DNA of 64,000 bases, from assembly GCF_900205865.1 (NCBI RefSeq), contig NZ_LT906662.1, positions 2,803,411-2,867,410 of the forward strand. The letters are read 5' to 3'. Of the stretch, positions 9,685-18,127 are shown one piece after another. The DNA is from Thermoanaerobacterium sp. RBIITD. GTDB lineage: Bacteria > Bacillota > Thermoanaerobacteria > Thermoanaerobacterales > Thermoanaerobacteraceae. The position numbers and the translations under genes are program-made. Each line of letters starts with the position of its first letter. The first letter of the stretch is position 1. The notes under the pieces are model-generated. The model was not told the origin of the DNA, made no database searches, and saw nothing but the letters and a program-made list of their open reading frames with translations.

Positions 9685-9900
9685 CTAAATAACTGCAATA
9701 TAAATTTAACTGATAATCAGATAGAGATATTGCTAATGCTTGCAAAGGGTTATAAAGAATTGACCATATCAAGAGAGATTGGAATTAAACCAGTTACTGT
9801 AAAATATCATAAGAGGAAAATAATTGAGAAGCTATGCGTAAAAAGCATTCAGAAAGCAGTTACAAAAGCGGTTAAATTAAATTTAATAGATATAGATTAA
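9685..9900 (+). CDS. LuxR-type HTH, in frame after the stop of the GAF gene (copy A)
   Basis: Seventy-one codons in the same frame as the GAF gene, starting directly after its TAA. The sequence LTDNQIEILLMLAKGYKEL, then ISREIGIKPVTVKYHKRKIIEKL, is a GerE/LuxR DNA-binding helix-turn-helix. There is no SD and no good start codon at the head, apart from TTG 9730 and ATG 9736 inside the domain. It could be read as a C-terminal extension by stop readthrough, or be lost. The copy at 18676-18891 is almost identical. Confidence 0.6.
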   Translation, partial: LNNCNINLTDNQIEILLMLAKGYKELTISREIGIKPVTVKYHKRKIIEKLCVKSIQKAVTKAVKLNLIDID

Positions 9901-9916
9901 ATTTTAAGATTATACT

Positions 9917-9956
9917 TTTGTATAGTTTTTTGCTTTTTATGTCAAAACTATACAAA
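9917..9956 (+). promoter_or_regulatory. 13-bp inverted repeat, probable operator (copy A)
   Basis: Perfect arms TTTGTATAGTTTT (9917-9929) and AAAACTATACAAA (9944-9956) around 14 bases. No U-run follows, so it does not look like a terminator. Its centre is about 62 bases before the predicted start of transcription. The identical repeat stands at 18908-18947, before promoter B. Probably the binding site of the GAF/LuxR regulator (inference). Confidence 0.6.
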
Positions 9957-9963
9957 GATATAG

Positions 9964-9992
9964 TAGACATTGGAAATATATCGTTGTAAAAT
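9964..9992 (+). promoter_or_regulatory. Promoter A of the peptide locus
   Basis: A -35 TAGACA (9964-9969) and a -10 TAAAAT (9987-9992) with 17 bases between. Same boxes and spacing recur at 18955-18983, 7 bases after the same inverted repeat, although the spacer sequence has diverged. The weak -35 fits an activated promoter. Confidence 0.6.
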
Positions 9993-10074
9993 GGGAATAA
10001 AGATTTAGTGAAAATTTAAAATAATGTAAGATTCAAAATTGAACATTGACTTATCTTAACTGGAGGGAAGAATA

Positions 10075-10281
10075 ATGTTTTTAATTAAAGAAAGGATAGA
10101 TCCATACTTTATTGAGGAAATAAATGTAAAACCTATTTTTGCCAAATCAAATTTGAGTTTCTATCGAGAAGAAAATATGGGTTCAATTGGTGAAAATATA
10201 GTAGTGGATAATGAATTAACAGATGAGGAAGTTATAAATTTGCGGTGGAGAGCCACTAATCATATTGAGAAAATATATTAG
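10075..10281 (+). CDS. Small protein at the head of the peptide locus
   Basis: A 68-residue acidic protein with no membrane segment and no cysteine. It has a strong SD (TGGAGGG, 8 bases before the ATG), lies about 75 bases after promoter A, and precedes the radical SAM gene by 10 bases. I do not recognise the family. It may be a second precursor, a chaperone or a recognition protein for the locus; no leader/core boundary or GG site is visible. Confidence 0.55.
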   Translation: MFLIKERIDPYFIEEINVKPIFAKSNLSFYREENMGSIGENIVVDNELTDEEVINLRWRATNHIEKIY

Positions 10282-10291
10282 AGGTGAGAAA

Positions 10292-11261
10292 ATGAAGGAC
10301 AATAGGATTAAATCAGCATCAATTGATGTTACATATAAATGTAATTTTAGGTGTCTGCATTGTTTTAACTCAAGTGGGGAACATTGTTTTGAAAAAGAGG
10401 AACTATCAGAGGAGAAATATTAGGTATCGCTAATCAGCTTAGCGAATTTGAGTTAGAATCTCTTTGTTTCTGTGGAGGAGAACCTTTATTAAAAAAGGAA
10501 GCAATATATAAAGCAGCAAGGTATTTGAAGGAAAATGCTTGGGAATAACACCTTACAGTAATGATATGATAAGAGGTGATGGAGTATTTGAAAAGGTTAT
10601 GTCTGCAGCAAATGAACTTATAAAAAGAACTGTTAATACAAAAAAGACAATTCCTTTGGCCTTGCAAATTTCATTAACTGCTATTAATAAAGATGAAATC
10701 AAGGATATGCATGAATTCTTTTCGAAGAGTCCTTTTCTGTCTGTAAATATTGGAGATATTACTTTAGTTGGTAATGCGAGAGATAACCAGACTATAAAAG
10801 TGCCTGAAAATGAATATGATTCTTTAATTTTTGATCTTTTAAAGGATTATTCAATGTCTAAAAATCCTAAGTATAATTTGCATTTAAAAGGATTAAACAT
10901 ATATGAAACTATTTATTATAATTCAATACTTGACATTTCATTAGATTTGGTATTGCCAAGTTGTGCAGCTTATCATGGTTATTATTCTATTTTACTAGAT
11001 TCGACGCTGTGTAAATGTGTTGCATTAAAGGGAATAAAAGATGCAACAAAATATGATTTATATTCCCATAATATTTTAGAAACAGCTACATTTGATCCAA
11101 GTTTAAAAGAAAATGATACTATAAAACCAATAAAATTAGGATTTTGTAATGAATGCAGATACACAGAAAAATGTAATCTATGTCTACTTATTGATGAAGA
11201 TGGAGAATTAGCATTTGATCAAAAGTGCAAGGTAGCTTATCAAAAGCTTAAAAGGTTTTAG
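10292..11261 (+). pseudogene. Radical SAM/SPASM-type peptide maturase, two frameshifts
   Basis: ATG 10292 follows SD GAGGTGA. Frame 2 gives SIDVTYKCNFRCLHC, the CxxxCxxC [4Fe-4S]/SAM motif, then stops at TAG 10421. Frame 1 (from about 10411) continues ILGIANQL ... LCFCGGEPLLKKEA, the GGEP SAM-binding motif, and stops at 10546. Frame 3 (from about 10530) carries the rest to 11261, ending in a cysteine-rich tail (CNECRYTEKCNLC, then QKC), like the auxiliary cluster of SPASM/Twitch enzymes. Joined length is about 323 residues. Radical SAM enzymes of this form cross-link peptides at Cys or carbon centres. All motifs survive, so inactivation looks recent, or the frameshifts are sequencing errors. 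Confidence 0.75.
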
Positions 11262-11299
11262 AAGATATATTTGCTGGTAAGATTGTATTCAAATTTAAA

Positions 11300-11530
11300 A
11301 TGATGACTTATTTAGAAAAACAAGAAGATAACTTGATTGTTAGAAGATATTATTATACAAATGAAAGAAGAGATACAGTTATAAAAACTTTATTTGCTAA
11401 AGAGTATTTTGAGAAAATATATGTTGATAATAAATTTGTATCATTTGATAACTGTGTTGGTAGAGATGAAATAGAGTGTGATTTAGAAAATCTCTTATTT
11501 AATGATGCATTAGTTTTTAAAATTATTTAA
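11300..11530 (+). CDS. Small unknown protein of the peptide locus
   Basis: A 76-residue ORF starting at ATG 11300 or 11303, without a clear SD. Its frame is open back to 11252 (KVLEDIFAGKIVFKFK before the methionines), where it overlaps the end of the radical SAM gene. A third 1-base slip in the A/G-rich stretch near 11250 would fuse it to the maturase C-terminus. It may therefore be part of that enzyme or a small separate protein. The family is not recognised. Confidence 0.4.
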   Translation: MMTYLEKQEDNLIVRRYYYTNERRDTVIKTLFAKEYFEKIYVDNKFVSFDNCVGRDEIECDLENLLFNDALVFKII

Positions 11531-11549
11531 AAAGAAAGAGGAGATAAAT

Positions 11550-12392
11550 GTGGACAAGTATATTCCCTTAATTAATAAAAATAATATTATTAAAGAATAT
11601 ACCGATAATGATTCTCAAATAATTATACCCAAATTGCTTTTTAATAATGAGAAGATTGAGCTAAATAAAACTGCAAAGTTTATTTATGATTCTATTAATG
11701 GTGAGAGATGTATTAAAGAAATTATTAGTTTATTCTATCAACGTTATAAGGTTATATCATTGGAAGTAGTGCAAGAAGATGTAGAGCAAGTTTTATTTAT
11801 GTTATGGAGATTTGGAATTGTTGGTTGGGTAGATAATAAAAATCCATATAAATATCAATATTTTAAATCCTTTGGTGAACACACTATCGAATTTACTTTA
11901 TTAGAGACTGTATCTGAATTTTTAGTTCAAAGTAGTAAATGTGAGTACGAGTATTGTAATCCTTATAGATATAGAAAGAATATTATTCAGAGGAGTTTTT
12001 TAGAACAGGCGATTGTTAATAATTTTGCATATAGCTTTATCATAAGAAAACAAGAGGAAATTGTGTTTTTGGGAATAGTTAGTTTTGATTATCAGGATTT
12101 TGCATTAACTTTAGATTATCTTGCAGTAACTAAAATTGAACTTGCAAAAGAAATTGACAACAAAAAAATGTCCTTATTTTTAAGTTGGATTGAAAATAGA
12201 ATTACGCATAAAAATGCAGGATTTTCAAAGAAAAGGAACAAGGCAATCAATTGGCTGATTTTATTAGAACATAATAATCAACTATTCAATCAATACTTAG
12301 ATAATATGAACCCAGATAAGAGATTTTTATTAACTGATGAAACGATTGATGGTGACACTGTTATGTATTTATTTAGAAGAAAGGTATCCTAA
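11550..12392 (+). CDS. PqqD-type RiPP recognition element fused to an unidentified, possibly GNAT-like domain
   Basis: A 280-residue protein. Residues about 32-95 (ELNKTAKFIYDSINGERCIKEI, then a YKV.S.EVVQEDVEQVLFMLWRFGIV pattern) fit a PqqD-like RiPP recognition element, the winged helix that binds leader peptides. The C-terminal 170 residues contain FIIRKQEEIVFLGIVSFD and LTLDYLAVTKIELAKEI, laid out like the central strands of GNAT acyltransferases but without a clear RxxGxG acetyl-CoA loop. It begins at GTG 11550 with SD AGAGGAG. It probably carries the precursor encoded 70 bases downstream to a modifying step. PqqD assignment is firm; the second domain is tentative. Confidence 0.65.
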   Translation: MDKYIPLINKNNIIKEYTDNDSQIIIPKLLFNNEKIELNKTAKFIYDSINGERCIKEIISLFYQRYKVISLEVVQEDVEQVLFMLWRFGIVGWVDNKNPYKYQYFKSFGEHTIEFTLLETVSEFLVQSSKCEYEYCNPYRYRKNIIQRSFLEQAIVNNFAYSFIIRKQEEIVFLGIVSFDYQDFALTLDYLAVTKIELAKEIDNKKMSLFLSWIENRITHKNAGFSKKRNKAINWLILLEHNNQLFNQYLDNMNPDKRFLLTDETIDGDTVMYLFRRKVS

Positions 12393-12399
12393 AGTTGTT

Positions 12400-12433
12400 A
12401 TTAAACTAAAGTTTTGTGAAATCTTAGTTTAAT
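12400..12433 (+). promoter_or_regulatory. Hairpin between the PqqD gene and the precursor gene
   Basis: Perfect 10-bp arms ATTAAACTAA (12400-12409) and TTAGTTTAAT (12424-12433) with a 14-base loop and no U-run. It may be a processing or stabilising hairpin at the 5' side of the precursor message. Confidence 0.45.
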
Positions 12434-12462
12434 ATAAAAATTAAAAAGAAGGAGGGATAAAA

Positions 12463-12669
12463 ATGACATATGAAAAACCAGTAGTAAAGATTGGAGAAAA
12501 CAATGGTACAATTACTCCAGAATGCACTCCAGGATTAGCAATTGCTGTTGCAGTAGCAGGAGTAGTGTGGAATGTTGGAGGTGTATACAGTTATGCCGCA
12601 GTTGCAGTAGCAGCAGTTGTTGCAGCAGTAGCTTTCGTTTGGAAAGGTACTGGTTGTTGGCCATCATAA
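12463..12669 (+). CDS. Hydrophobic two-cysteine precursor peptide (candidate bacteriocin/RiPP)
   Basis: A 68-residue peptide behind a very strong SD (AGAAGGAGGG). The first 20 residues are polar and begin MTYEKPVVKIGE; Y3-E-K-P6 fits the YxxP pattern that recognition elements bind in lasso and other RiPP leaders. From Cys21 to Cys65 it is an Ala/Val/Gly-rich, very hydrophobic stretch with aromatic residues W36, Y42, Y44, F58, W60 and W66, ending GCWPS. No GG cleavage site is obvious. The two cysteines at the ends of the hydrophobic core suggest a thioether, disulfide or head-to-tail-like closure. A membrane-active bacteriocin is likely, given the SdpI-like gene downstream. It matches no family that I can name. 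Confidence 0.7.
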   Translation: MTYEKPVVKIGENNGTITPECTPGLAIAVAVAGVVWNVGGVYSYAAVAVAAVVAAVAFVWKGTGCWPS

Positions 12670-12685
12670 AGATATATATGAATTT

Positions 12686-12729
12686 GTAAATGGAAGTAAC
12701 GAGTTATTAAACTTGTTATTTCTATTTAC
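12686..12729 (+). terminator. Terminator after the precursor gene
   Basis: A 15-bp stem (12686-12700 with 12715-12729), GTAAATGGAAGTAAC against GTTATTTCTATTTAC, two positions being G-U pairs, followed by GTTGTTTTGTTTTT. The loose U-run suggests partial termination, a common way to make precursor in excess over downstream genes. Confidence 0.6.
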
Positions 12730-12827
12730 GTTGTTTTGTTTTTAGAAATACTCTATTAATATAGACATAAATCGATATTAATACTAACTATAGAATTTTA
12801 TAAGAATACGCTAAGGACGGGGTTGTA

Positions 12828-13307
12828 ATGGAATATTTGTATCAATTAAAATTAAGAGGAAGTATTATTGGGGAAAAGAGTATTATTCTTACAAAGAACT
12901 CCAGTGGATATAGTTATAAAACAGAATTGCAACATATTGATAATAAAACCATTTTTAATGTATGTATGGATGAAAATTATTTTGTTAAAAACTTAGAGTA
13001 TACAATACAAAATTTGTTAGGTAAAAAGATGATTATTTTTAATGAAGACAAAAAAATAATTATTAATGAGAAATATTACTTTGATGATATACTAATATTC
13101 TTATTACCTCATATATACCAAAGAGGCATTAACAACTATTTTGTGTTGTCAAGTAACCAATTTCAGTTTGGATTTATGAAAATCATACAAAAAGATGAAA
13201 ATAGATATAATGTGATTCTACCAGAATATTCTTATATAACGTATGAAAAAGGTTCTTTGTATTATTATGAGAACTTTGAACAAAGTTTAACCGTTGAAAG
13301 AATTTAA
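12828..13307 (+). CDS. Unknown protein of the peptide locus
   Basis: A 159-residue protein without signal peptide or membrane segment, rich in alternating hydrophobic and polar residues (GEKSIILTKNSSGYSYKTE, NRYNVILPEYSYITYEKG), which suggests mostly beta-strand. SD AAGGACGGGG precedes the ATG. Lying between precursor and immunity gene it may bind or deliver the peptide. I do not recognise the family. Confidence 0.55.
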   Translation: MEYLYQLKLRGSIIGEKSIILTKNSSGYSYKTELQHIDNKTIFNVCMDENYFVKNLEYTIQNLLGKKMIIFNEDKKIIINEKYYFDDILIFLLPHIYQRGINNYFVLSSNQFQFGFMKIIQKDENRYNVILPEYSYITYEKGSLYYYENFEQSLTVERI

Positions 13308-13333
13308 TATTTAATTATACGAGGAGGGATAAT

Positions 13334-13936
13334 ATGTTTAAAGGATATAAGAAGATTTTATATTGGGCATGCTTTTTTATACCATTCATCGTTATATTTT
13401 TCTTGTACCAAGATATCCAAGATTCAATATTTGGAATTAATAAAGTATCATTTATTGTTTACTATTTCGTAGTTAATCTAATAACATTGCTATTTACTAA
13501 TTACAGGGCAAAAAAGATTTCTAGTGAACAGAATCAGAAATTATTAAATAAAATAGATTGGCTATTTGTAATGGTTATAAGTATTTTCCCATGCGTCTTG
13601 ATTTTATATTCAACAAATATAAATCTTAGTTTGAATTTTCCAAAAGTGGTTTCAGTAATATGTGGATTGATATTTTTAGGGTTTTCATTTACGTTTACTA
13701 AGTTAGAGCGTAATGAGGTTATAGGTATAAAAACAAAATGGACTTTAAAAAGTGATGAAGTATGGAATAAAACTCATAGGGTAGGTGCAGTTTCCTGGAT
13801 GCTAGGAGGTAGTATTTTTATAGCTAATATTTTTGCAAAATCACAAACTATGTATTTAATTGCAATAATTATAGGATTGATTCTAGTAATTTTTGTTCCA
13901 ATATTATATTCTTATTATCTGGCAAAAAAACTATAA
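13334..13936 (+). CDS. SdpI-like immunity membrane protein
   Basis: A 200-residue protein with six predicted membrane segments. The stretch NEVIGIKTKWTLKSDEVW followed by NKTHRVGA matches the SdpI domain (xGIRTPWTLxxxxVWxxTHRxGG). In Bacillus, SdpI protects the producer against the hydrophobic SDP toxin. The N-terminal DUF1648 part of full SdpI (IPxHxxxxGxxDxWGxK) is not present; a DUF1648-only protein is encoded at 19108. SD GAGGAGGG precedes the ATG. Last gene of the locus, so probably self-immunity against the hydrophobic peptide. Confidence 0.75.
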   Translation: MFKGYKKILYWACFFIPFIVIFFLYQDIQDSIFGINKVSFIVYYFVVNLITLLFTNYRAKKISSEQNQKLLNKIDWLFVMVISIFPCVLILYSTNINLSLNFPKVVSVICGLIFLGFSFTFTKLERNEVIGIKTKWTLKSDEVWNKTHRVGAVSWMLGGSIFIANIFAKSQTMYLIAIIIGLILVIFVPILYSYYLAKKL

Positions 13937-14040
13937 TGCCAATTTATCAAGACATTTTTTACAATGAATAGCCATAACATACTTAGGATGTGCAAGTAGA
14001 ATAGAACAGTCTTTTTCCATATAATGATACCAGAAAACTA

Positions 14041-15240
14041 GACAGACAAAAAGGCAAAAATAAGTTAGAATATAGTTATGAATAAGAGAAGAAATTTTAC
14101 ACCAGAACAAAAAGCAAAAATTGTATTAGAGGTATTGCGAGAAGAAAAAACGTTTAATGAAATCGCTGCTGAATATGAAATACATCCGAATATGATTAGC
14201 CGCTTAATACAGAATTTGTCAATAATGCAGCAAAGGTATTTAGCAAAGAAACCGACGATTTAGAAAAGGTCAAAAAATCATATGAAAAGGAGAAGGAAGA
14301 ATTATTGAAACAAATAGGGCAGCTCTCTTATGAGAACGCCTGGCTCAAAAAAACTTACCAATTCTAAATCTCGTGAGGAACACATGAAAATGATTGATAG
14401 GGTTGATAAAAAGCTTAGTATTAGCAGGCAGGCTAAGCTCCTAAGCATTAATCGCACAAACCTTTATTACAAGCCTGTGCAAATAAGCGATGAAGAATAC
14501 ATGATTAAGTAAGTGTATTATCGATGAAGTCTATACAGACCATCCTGAATATGGCTATTGCAGAATGACAACTATACTAAGGAGGGATTATGGAATCATT
14601 AAACCGTAAAAGGACTCGCCGCTATATGCGGGAAATGGGCATACACGGATTCTACCCTGGACCAAATCTTAGTAAGAGATTGCATAACAAATACCTCTAT
14701 CCATACTTATTAAAAGGGTTAAACATTGATCATCCTAATCAGGTGTGGTCAATAGATATAACATATTGCCGGATGAAGCGAGGCTTTATGTATCTAGTAG
14801 CCATTATAGACTGGTATTCCAGGTATATTCTAGGATATACTTTGTCTAATACACTTGAACATACATTCGTTATTGATACACTCAAAAAGGCCATAAAACA
14901 GCATGGAGTGCCAGAAATCATGAACAGTGACCAAGGTTCACAGTTTACATGTGAAGACTATATAAACTTGCTGAAAGAAAATAATATAAAAATATCTATG
15001 GATAGTAAAGGAAGAGCATTGGACAATCACCGTATAGAGCGGTTTTTCAGAAGCTACAAATGGGAGAAGTTATACCTGGAGGATTGCGAGACTGGGCATC
15101 AATTAAGAAAAATAACACAAGAGTATATTGAATACTACAACAACAAGAGACCACACCAGTCGTTAGGGAATAGAACGCTTGCTGAATATTATTACGGCAA
15201 ATCTAGCATTCTTGTGCAAGCTGTGTAAAGTTATTAATCT
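14041..15240 (+). mobile_element. IS3-family insertion sequence, degraded
   Basis: An OrfA/OrfB-type element of about 1.2 kb. Ends are approximate because no convincing terminal inverted repeat or target duplication could be read. It separates the peptide locus from regulator copy B. The short relic at 5952-6190 is a relative. Confidence 0.65.
14078..15228 (+). pseudogene. IS3-family transposase OrfA-OrfB, several frameshifts
   Basis: OrfA starts at ATG 14078 (NKRRNFTPEQKAKIVLEVL helix-turn-helix) and shifts frame near 14205, after which the leucine-zipper part reads KVFSKETDDLEKVKKSYEKE. OrfB begins near 14383 (MKMIDRVDKKLSISRQAKLL), breaks near 14510 and again near 14600, then runs whole to 15228 with the DDE core: WSIDITYCRMKRG, NSDQGSQFT and RALDNHRIERFFRSYKWEK. 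The natural -1 frameshift between OrfA and OrfB cannot account for all breaks. The element is no longer self-mobile. Confidence 0.8.
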
Positions 15241-15568
15241 ACTGAACAGGTTAAATCTGTCACACTTATACCATGTCCTTGGGGTGAGCTTCTCATTCCA
15301 TGTCTTGATGCATCAGTAGTATGCAACATTGTGGAACACCAAAATGTTGATGATAATATAGCTGTCTAAATATCTAAAATGGTATGCACTCATTGTAATG
15401 AGGCTAAACACTTAAATAACTTCAGTTCATGTATCTAACTTACATTTTATATAAAATTATCAAAATAAAGGAGGTGCAAAAATCTAACTTAGATTTTTAA
15501 AAAAAATTGTCTTGACAGATGGGGGCATTATAGAACGTGTCTGTGAGTAATTAATGAGGTGAGTTTTT
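15241..15568 (+). other. Gene-free stretch before regulator copy B
   Basis: One frame reads GELLIPCLDASVVCNIVEHQ and then, after stops, MVCTHCNEAKHLNNFSSC, a fragment with paired cysteines but no start or body. I take it for debris of a lost gene. The last 30 bases, with SD GAGGTGA, match the leader of regulator copy A. Confidence 0.35.
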
Positions 15569-15681
15569 GTGGAAGAATTACAAATATATAATGAGATACT
15601 TTATTCATATAAAAGATGTATGGAGATAGGTCTTATTAGCTCATTACTGTCTCCTGTTATAACTTTAAAAGAAGAAGATTT

Positions 15682-15688
15682 ACAAATT
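15682..15688. repeat. IS21 target duplication, left
   Basis: ACAAATT, repeated at 18221-18227. Regulator copy A has a single ACAAATCAGATTAAAT at the matching place, which confirms the insertion site. Confidence 0.75.
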
Positions 15689-15753
15689 GCATTTGTCAAG
15701 TGAAAGATGCGCCAAATTTCAATCGAATTTTCCTCCACTTAGTGTGTAAAAAA

Positions 15754-16524
15754 TTAAGCAATATTCTGACTCTTTATCCATTCCTCCGTTTCTTTAAGTC
15801 TATATGAATTTCCATTCATATTTACTAAATAGGCTTTATGTGTTAGTCTATCTACCATCGCTGCTGTCATCACTGGATCTTGAAATATTTCAGCCCACCT
15901 TTCAAATGATAAGTTTGTTGTTATTATCGTTGATTTTCTTCCTGCTCTTAATGATAAGTTTGTAAATAAAAGCTCAGATCCCTCTTTGTCAAAAGAGATA
16001 TAGCCAAGTTCGTCTGCTATTACTAGATCGTATTTCGCAAATTTGTTTTCAAAAGTGTGTAATGTTCTTTCTGATCTACTTTCTTTTAATTGATTTATTA
16101 AAGTTGGAATTGTTGTGAATAGTACTCTATATCCTGCCAAACAAGCTTTTATGCCTAGTCCTATTGCTATATGTGTTTTGCCTGTACCTGGATTTCCTGC
16201 AAGTATTACATTTTGTCCATTCTTAATAAATTCAAGTGAACTTAATATCTTTAATTTTCTATTCGCATCATCTGGTAGATACTCTACTTTTAGGTCTTCT
16301 AGATATTTTTTGTATGGAAAATTAGCTAGTCTTATACGATTTTCTTTCGCATGTTCCTGTCTTAGATCATATTCTTTCTGGAGCAATCCGTATAAGTATT
16401 CTTCATAGCTTATATCTCTTGCTGCAGCATCTTTTGTATCTTCTCTAAAATATTTCTTTATCCCTGGTAGTTTTAAGCTTGTTGCAAATTGTTCTATTTC
16501 TTTTGATATTTCTTTTTTATTCAT
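15754..16524 (-). CDS. istB: IS21 helper ATPase IstB
   Basis: A 256-residue DnaC-like AAA+ ATPase. Walker A GNPGTGKT is at residues 110-117, Walker B is LVIADELGY near 166-174, and a sensor-like IITTNLSFERW follows near 200. In IS21 elements it assists the IstA transposase in target choice and strand transfer. Its ATG comes one base after the istA stop, so the two are coupled. Full length and apparently functional. Confidence 0.9.
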   Translation of the reverse strand: MNKKEISKEIEQFATSLKLPGIKKYFREDTKDAAARDISYEEYLYGLLQKEYDLRQEHAKENRIRLANFPYKKYLEDLKVEYLPDDANRKLKILSSLEFIKNGQNVILAGNPGTGKTHIAIGLGIKACLAGYRVLFTTIPTLINQLKESRSERTLHTFENKFAKYDLVIADELGYISFDKEGSELLFTNLSLRAGRKSTIITTNLSFERWAEIFQDPVMTAAMVDRLTHKAYLVNMNGNSYRLKETEEWIKSQNIA

Positions 16525-16525
16525 T

Positions 16526-18127
16526 TTAAATGACGGCCTCCTCTTTGAAATTTTCGGCCTCTTTAGGTATTAAATTGCCGAATTCTTTCAGCATTTCTTT
16601 TGATTTATCTTCTATTTCATTATTTGTTTTTGTCTTTTCTATATATTCATCAACCTTTCTTTCGCATATTATTTTTATTTTATCTGTTGTAATATCAATT
16701 GGATCTATTTTTCTCAATTTCTCAATAGCATCAAGTATTTTTTGCATACCTACTATACCTACATATTGCAAGAGATCTATGAATTCTTTCTCCCTGGTGG
16801 TATAATAGGTATGGTAGATATTTTGCAACCTTGGGTCTGCCTGTTTAAGCGCTGTGCTTGAAGGCAGGGCCCCAGGTTTTTTCTTTAGTGTATTCAAGTA
16901 GTGCTCTATTTTTATTGACCATTCGTTAAATCCGTATATTCGCTCATGTTCGGCAATTTTTACATTGTCATAATAGCAAAGTATTTTATGCGAATATATT
17001 TTTGTAAATATGATTTTACCGACATAAGCATCCGGTACAGAATAATGACATGAGTCTATAACTATTGTTGAATATTTATCTGCCCGCAAGTCTTCACATC
17101 TTGCTGCATCAAATGGTGGTAATTGCGGCAGCAAATACGGTCTCTCTTCTTCAAGTATCTCTGCAGGTGACTTATTGTCTTTTAAATGATTTTTTGTATT
17201 ATTCAGCTTTTTACATACTTCATAAAGATAGTTATTAGCTTCTTCCAATGAGTCAAAGTAGTCTTTATTAGAAAATGCCTTTCTTCTTATAAATTCTACG
17301 CTTCTTTCAACGTGTCCTTTTTCATTGCCTCGATATGTATTGCAAAATCTAAATTTAAAGCAGTAATATATTGATAGTTTTAAAAGTCCTTTTGTTGGTT
17401 CTTTTTCACTCCTTCCTACAAATTTTTTAACCATAACTTTTGCATTGTCATATACTACAGTATGATAAACGCCTTTTATATCTTCAAAGAATGATACATG
17501 TGCTTCTTGAAAGCATGAAGTATCTTGTTTTGGAAAAAGTTTTGCAAATCTGTAATTGCCTTTGGCACTTGTAAATACCGCCATCTGAAATGTTTTTAAC
17601 TCGCTTTTTATAAATAATTTGACTTCACCCCAGTCGAATTCACACACATCTCCAAGTTGATATTCCGCCTTTATATATGCTTCTTTTTGCTCATTTAATA
17701 TCTTATTTATTGCTTGGCAAACGGATGTATAACCTATGTCATAGCCTTCTTCTCTTAAGGCATTATATATATCAATTTTCTTTTTTTGTTGTTTGGACTG
17801 TCCTAAATACCTTTTTTGCTCATTTTCTCTAAGATAAAATTTTATGCGATTTATCACTTCCTCAGTTAACTTTATCTTATGCCTGTTTTCAATGTTGTAC
17901 TTAGGTTTTTCAACTATATCATCAATAATCTCTTGAATATCTGTATTTACATCTATTTTCCATTCATTTATCAAGTCCCTTCTCTTTTCTTCATATTTTT
18001 TAATATATTTTCTAATAACTTTTCTATCAATACCAGTTTCTCTAGATATCTGTCTTTGAGATTTACCATCTCTTATATATGATAATATTATTTCCTGTTT
18101 GTCTTTCAAAGAAATCAACTCCATCAC
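16526..18127 (-). CDS. istA: IS21 transposase IstA
   Basis: A 533-residue transposase. The N-terminal KSQRQISRETGIDRKVIRKYI is a helix-turn-helix for the element ends. The DDE core is seen as CEFDWGEVKLFI, VVYDNAKVMVKKF and GHVERSVEFIRRKAF, with the acidic residues in place. Length is normal for the family. It opens inside the right end of the element and runs into istB, and appears intact. Confidence 0.9.
   Translation of the reverse strand: MMELISLKDKQEIILSYIRDGKSQRQISRETGIDRKVIRKYIKKYEEKRRDLINEWKIDVNTDIQEIIDDIVEKPKYNIENRHKIKLTEEVINRIKFYLRENEQKRYLGQSKQQKKKIDIYNALREEGYDIGYTSVCQAINKILNEQKEAYIKAEYQLGDVCEFDWGEVKLFIKSELKTFQMAVFTSAKGNYRFAKLFPKQDTSCFQEAHVSFFEDIKGVYHTVVYDNAKVMVKKFVGRSEKEPTKGLLKLSIYYCFKFRFCNTYRGNEKGHVERSVEFIRRKAFSNKDYFDSLEEANNYLYEVCKKLNNTKNHLKDNKSPAEILEEERPYLLPQLPPFDAARCEDLRADKYSTIVIDSCHYSVPDAYVGKIIFTKIYSHKILCYYDNVKIAEHERIYGFNEWSIKIEHYLNTLKKKPGALPSSTALKQADPRLQNIYHTYYTTREKEFIDLLQYVGIVGMQKILDAIEKLRKIDPIDITTDKIKIICERKVDEYIEKTKTNNEIEDKSKEMLKEFGNLIPKEAENFKEEAVI

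Noticed and set aside
9917..9956. Inverted repeat as the terminator of the regulator gene
   Set aside because: No U-run follows either copy, and both stand at a fixed short distance before promoter boxes; an operator fits better, although not proven.
15380..15440. Cysteine-rich mini-peptide (CTHCNEAKHLNNFSSC)
   Set aside because: No start codon with SD and stops just upstream; most likely debris of a longer gene.
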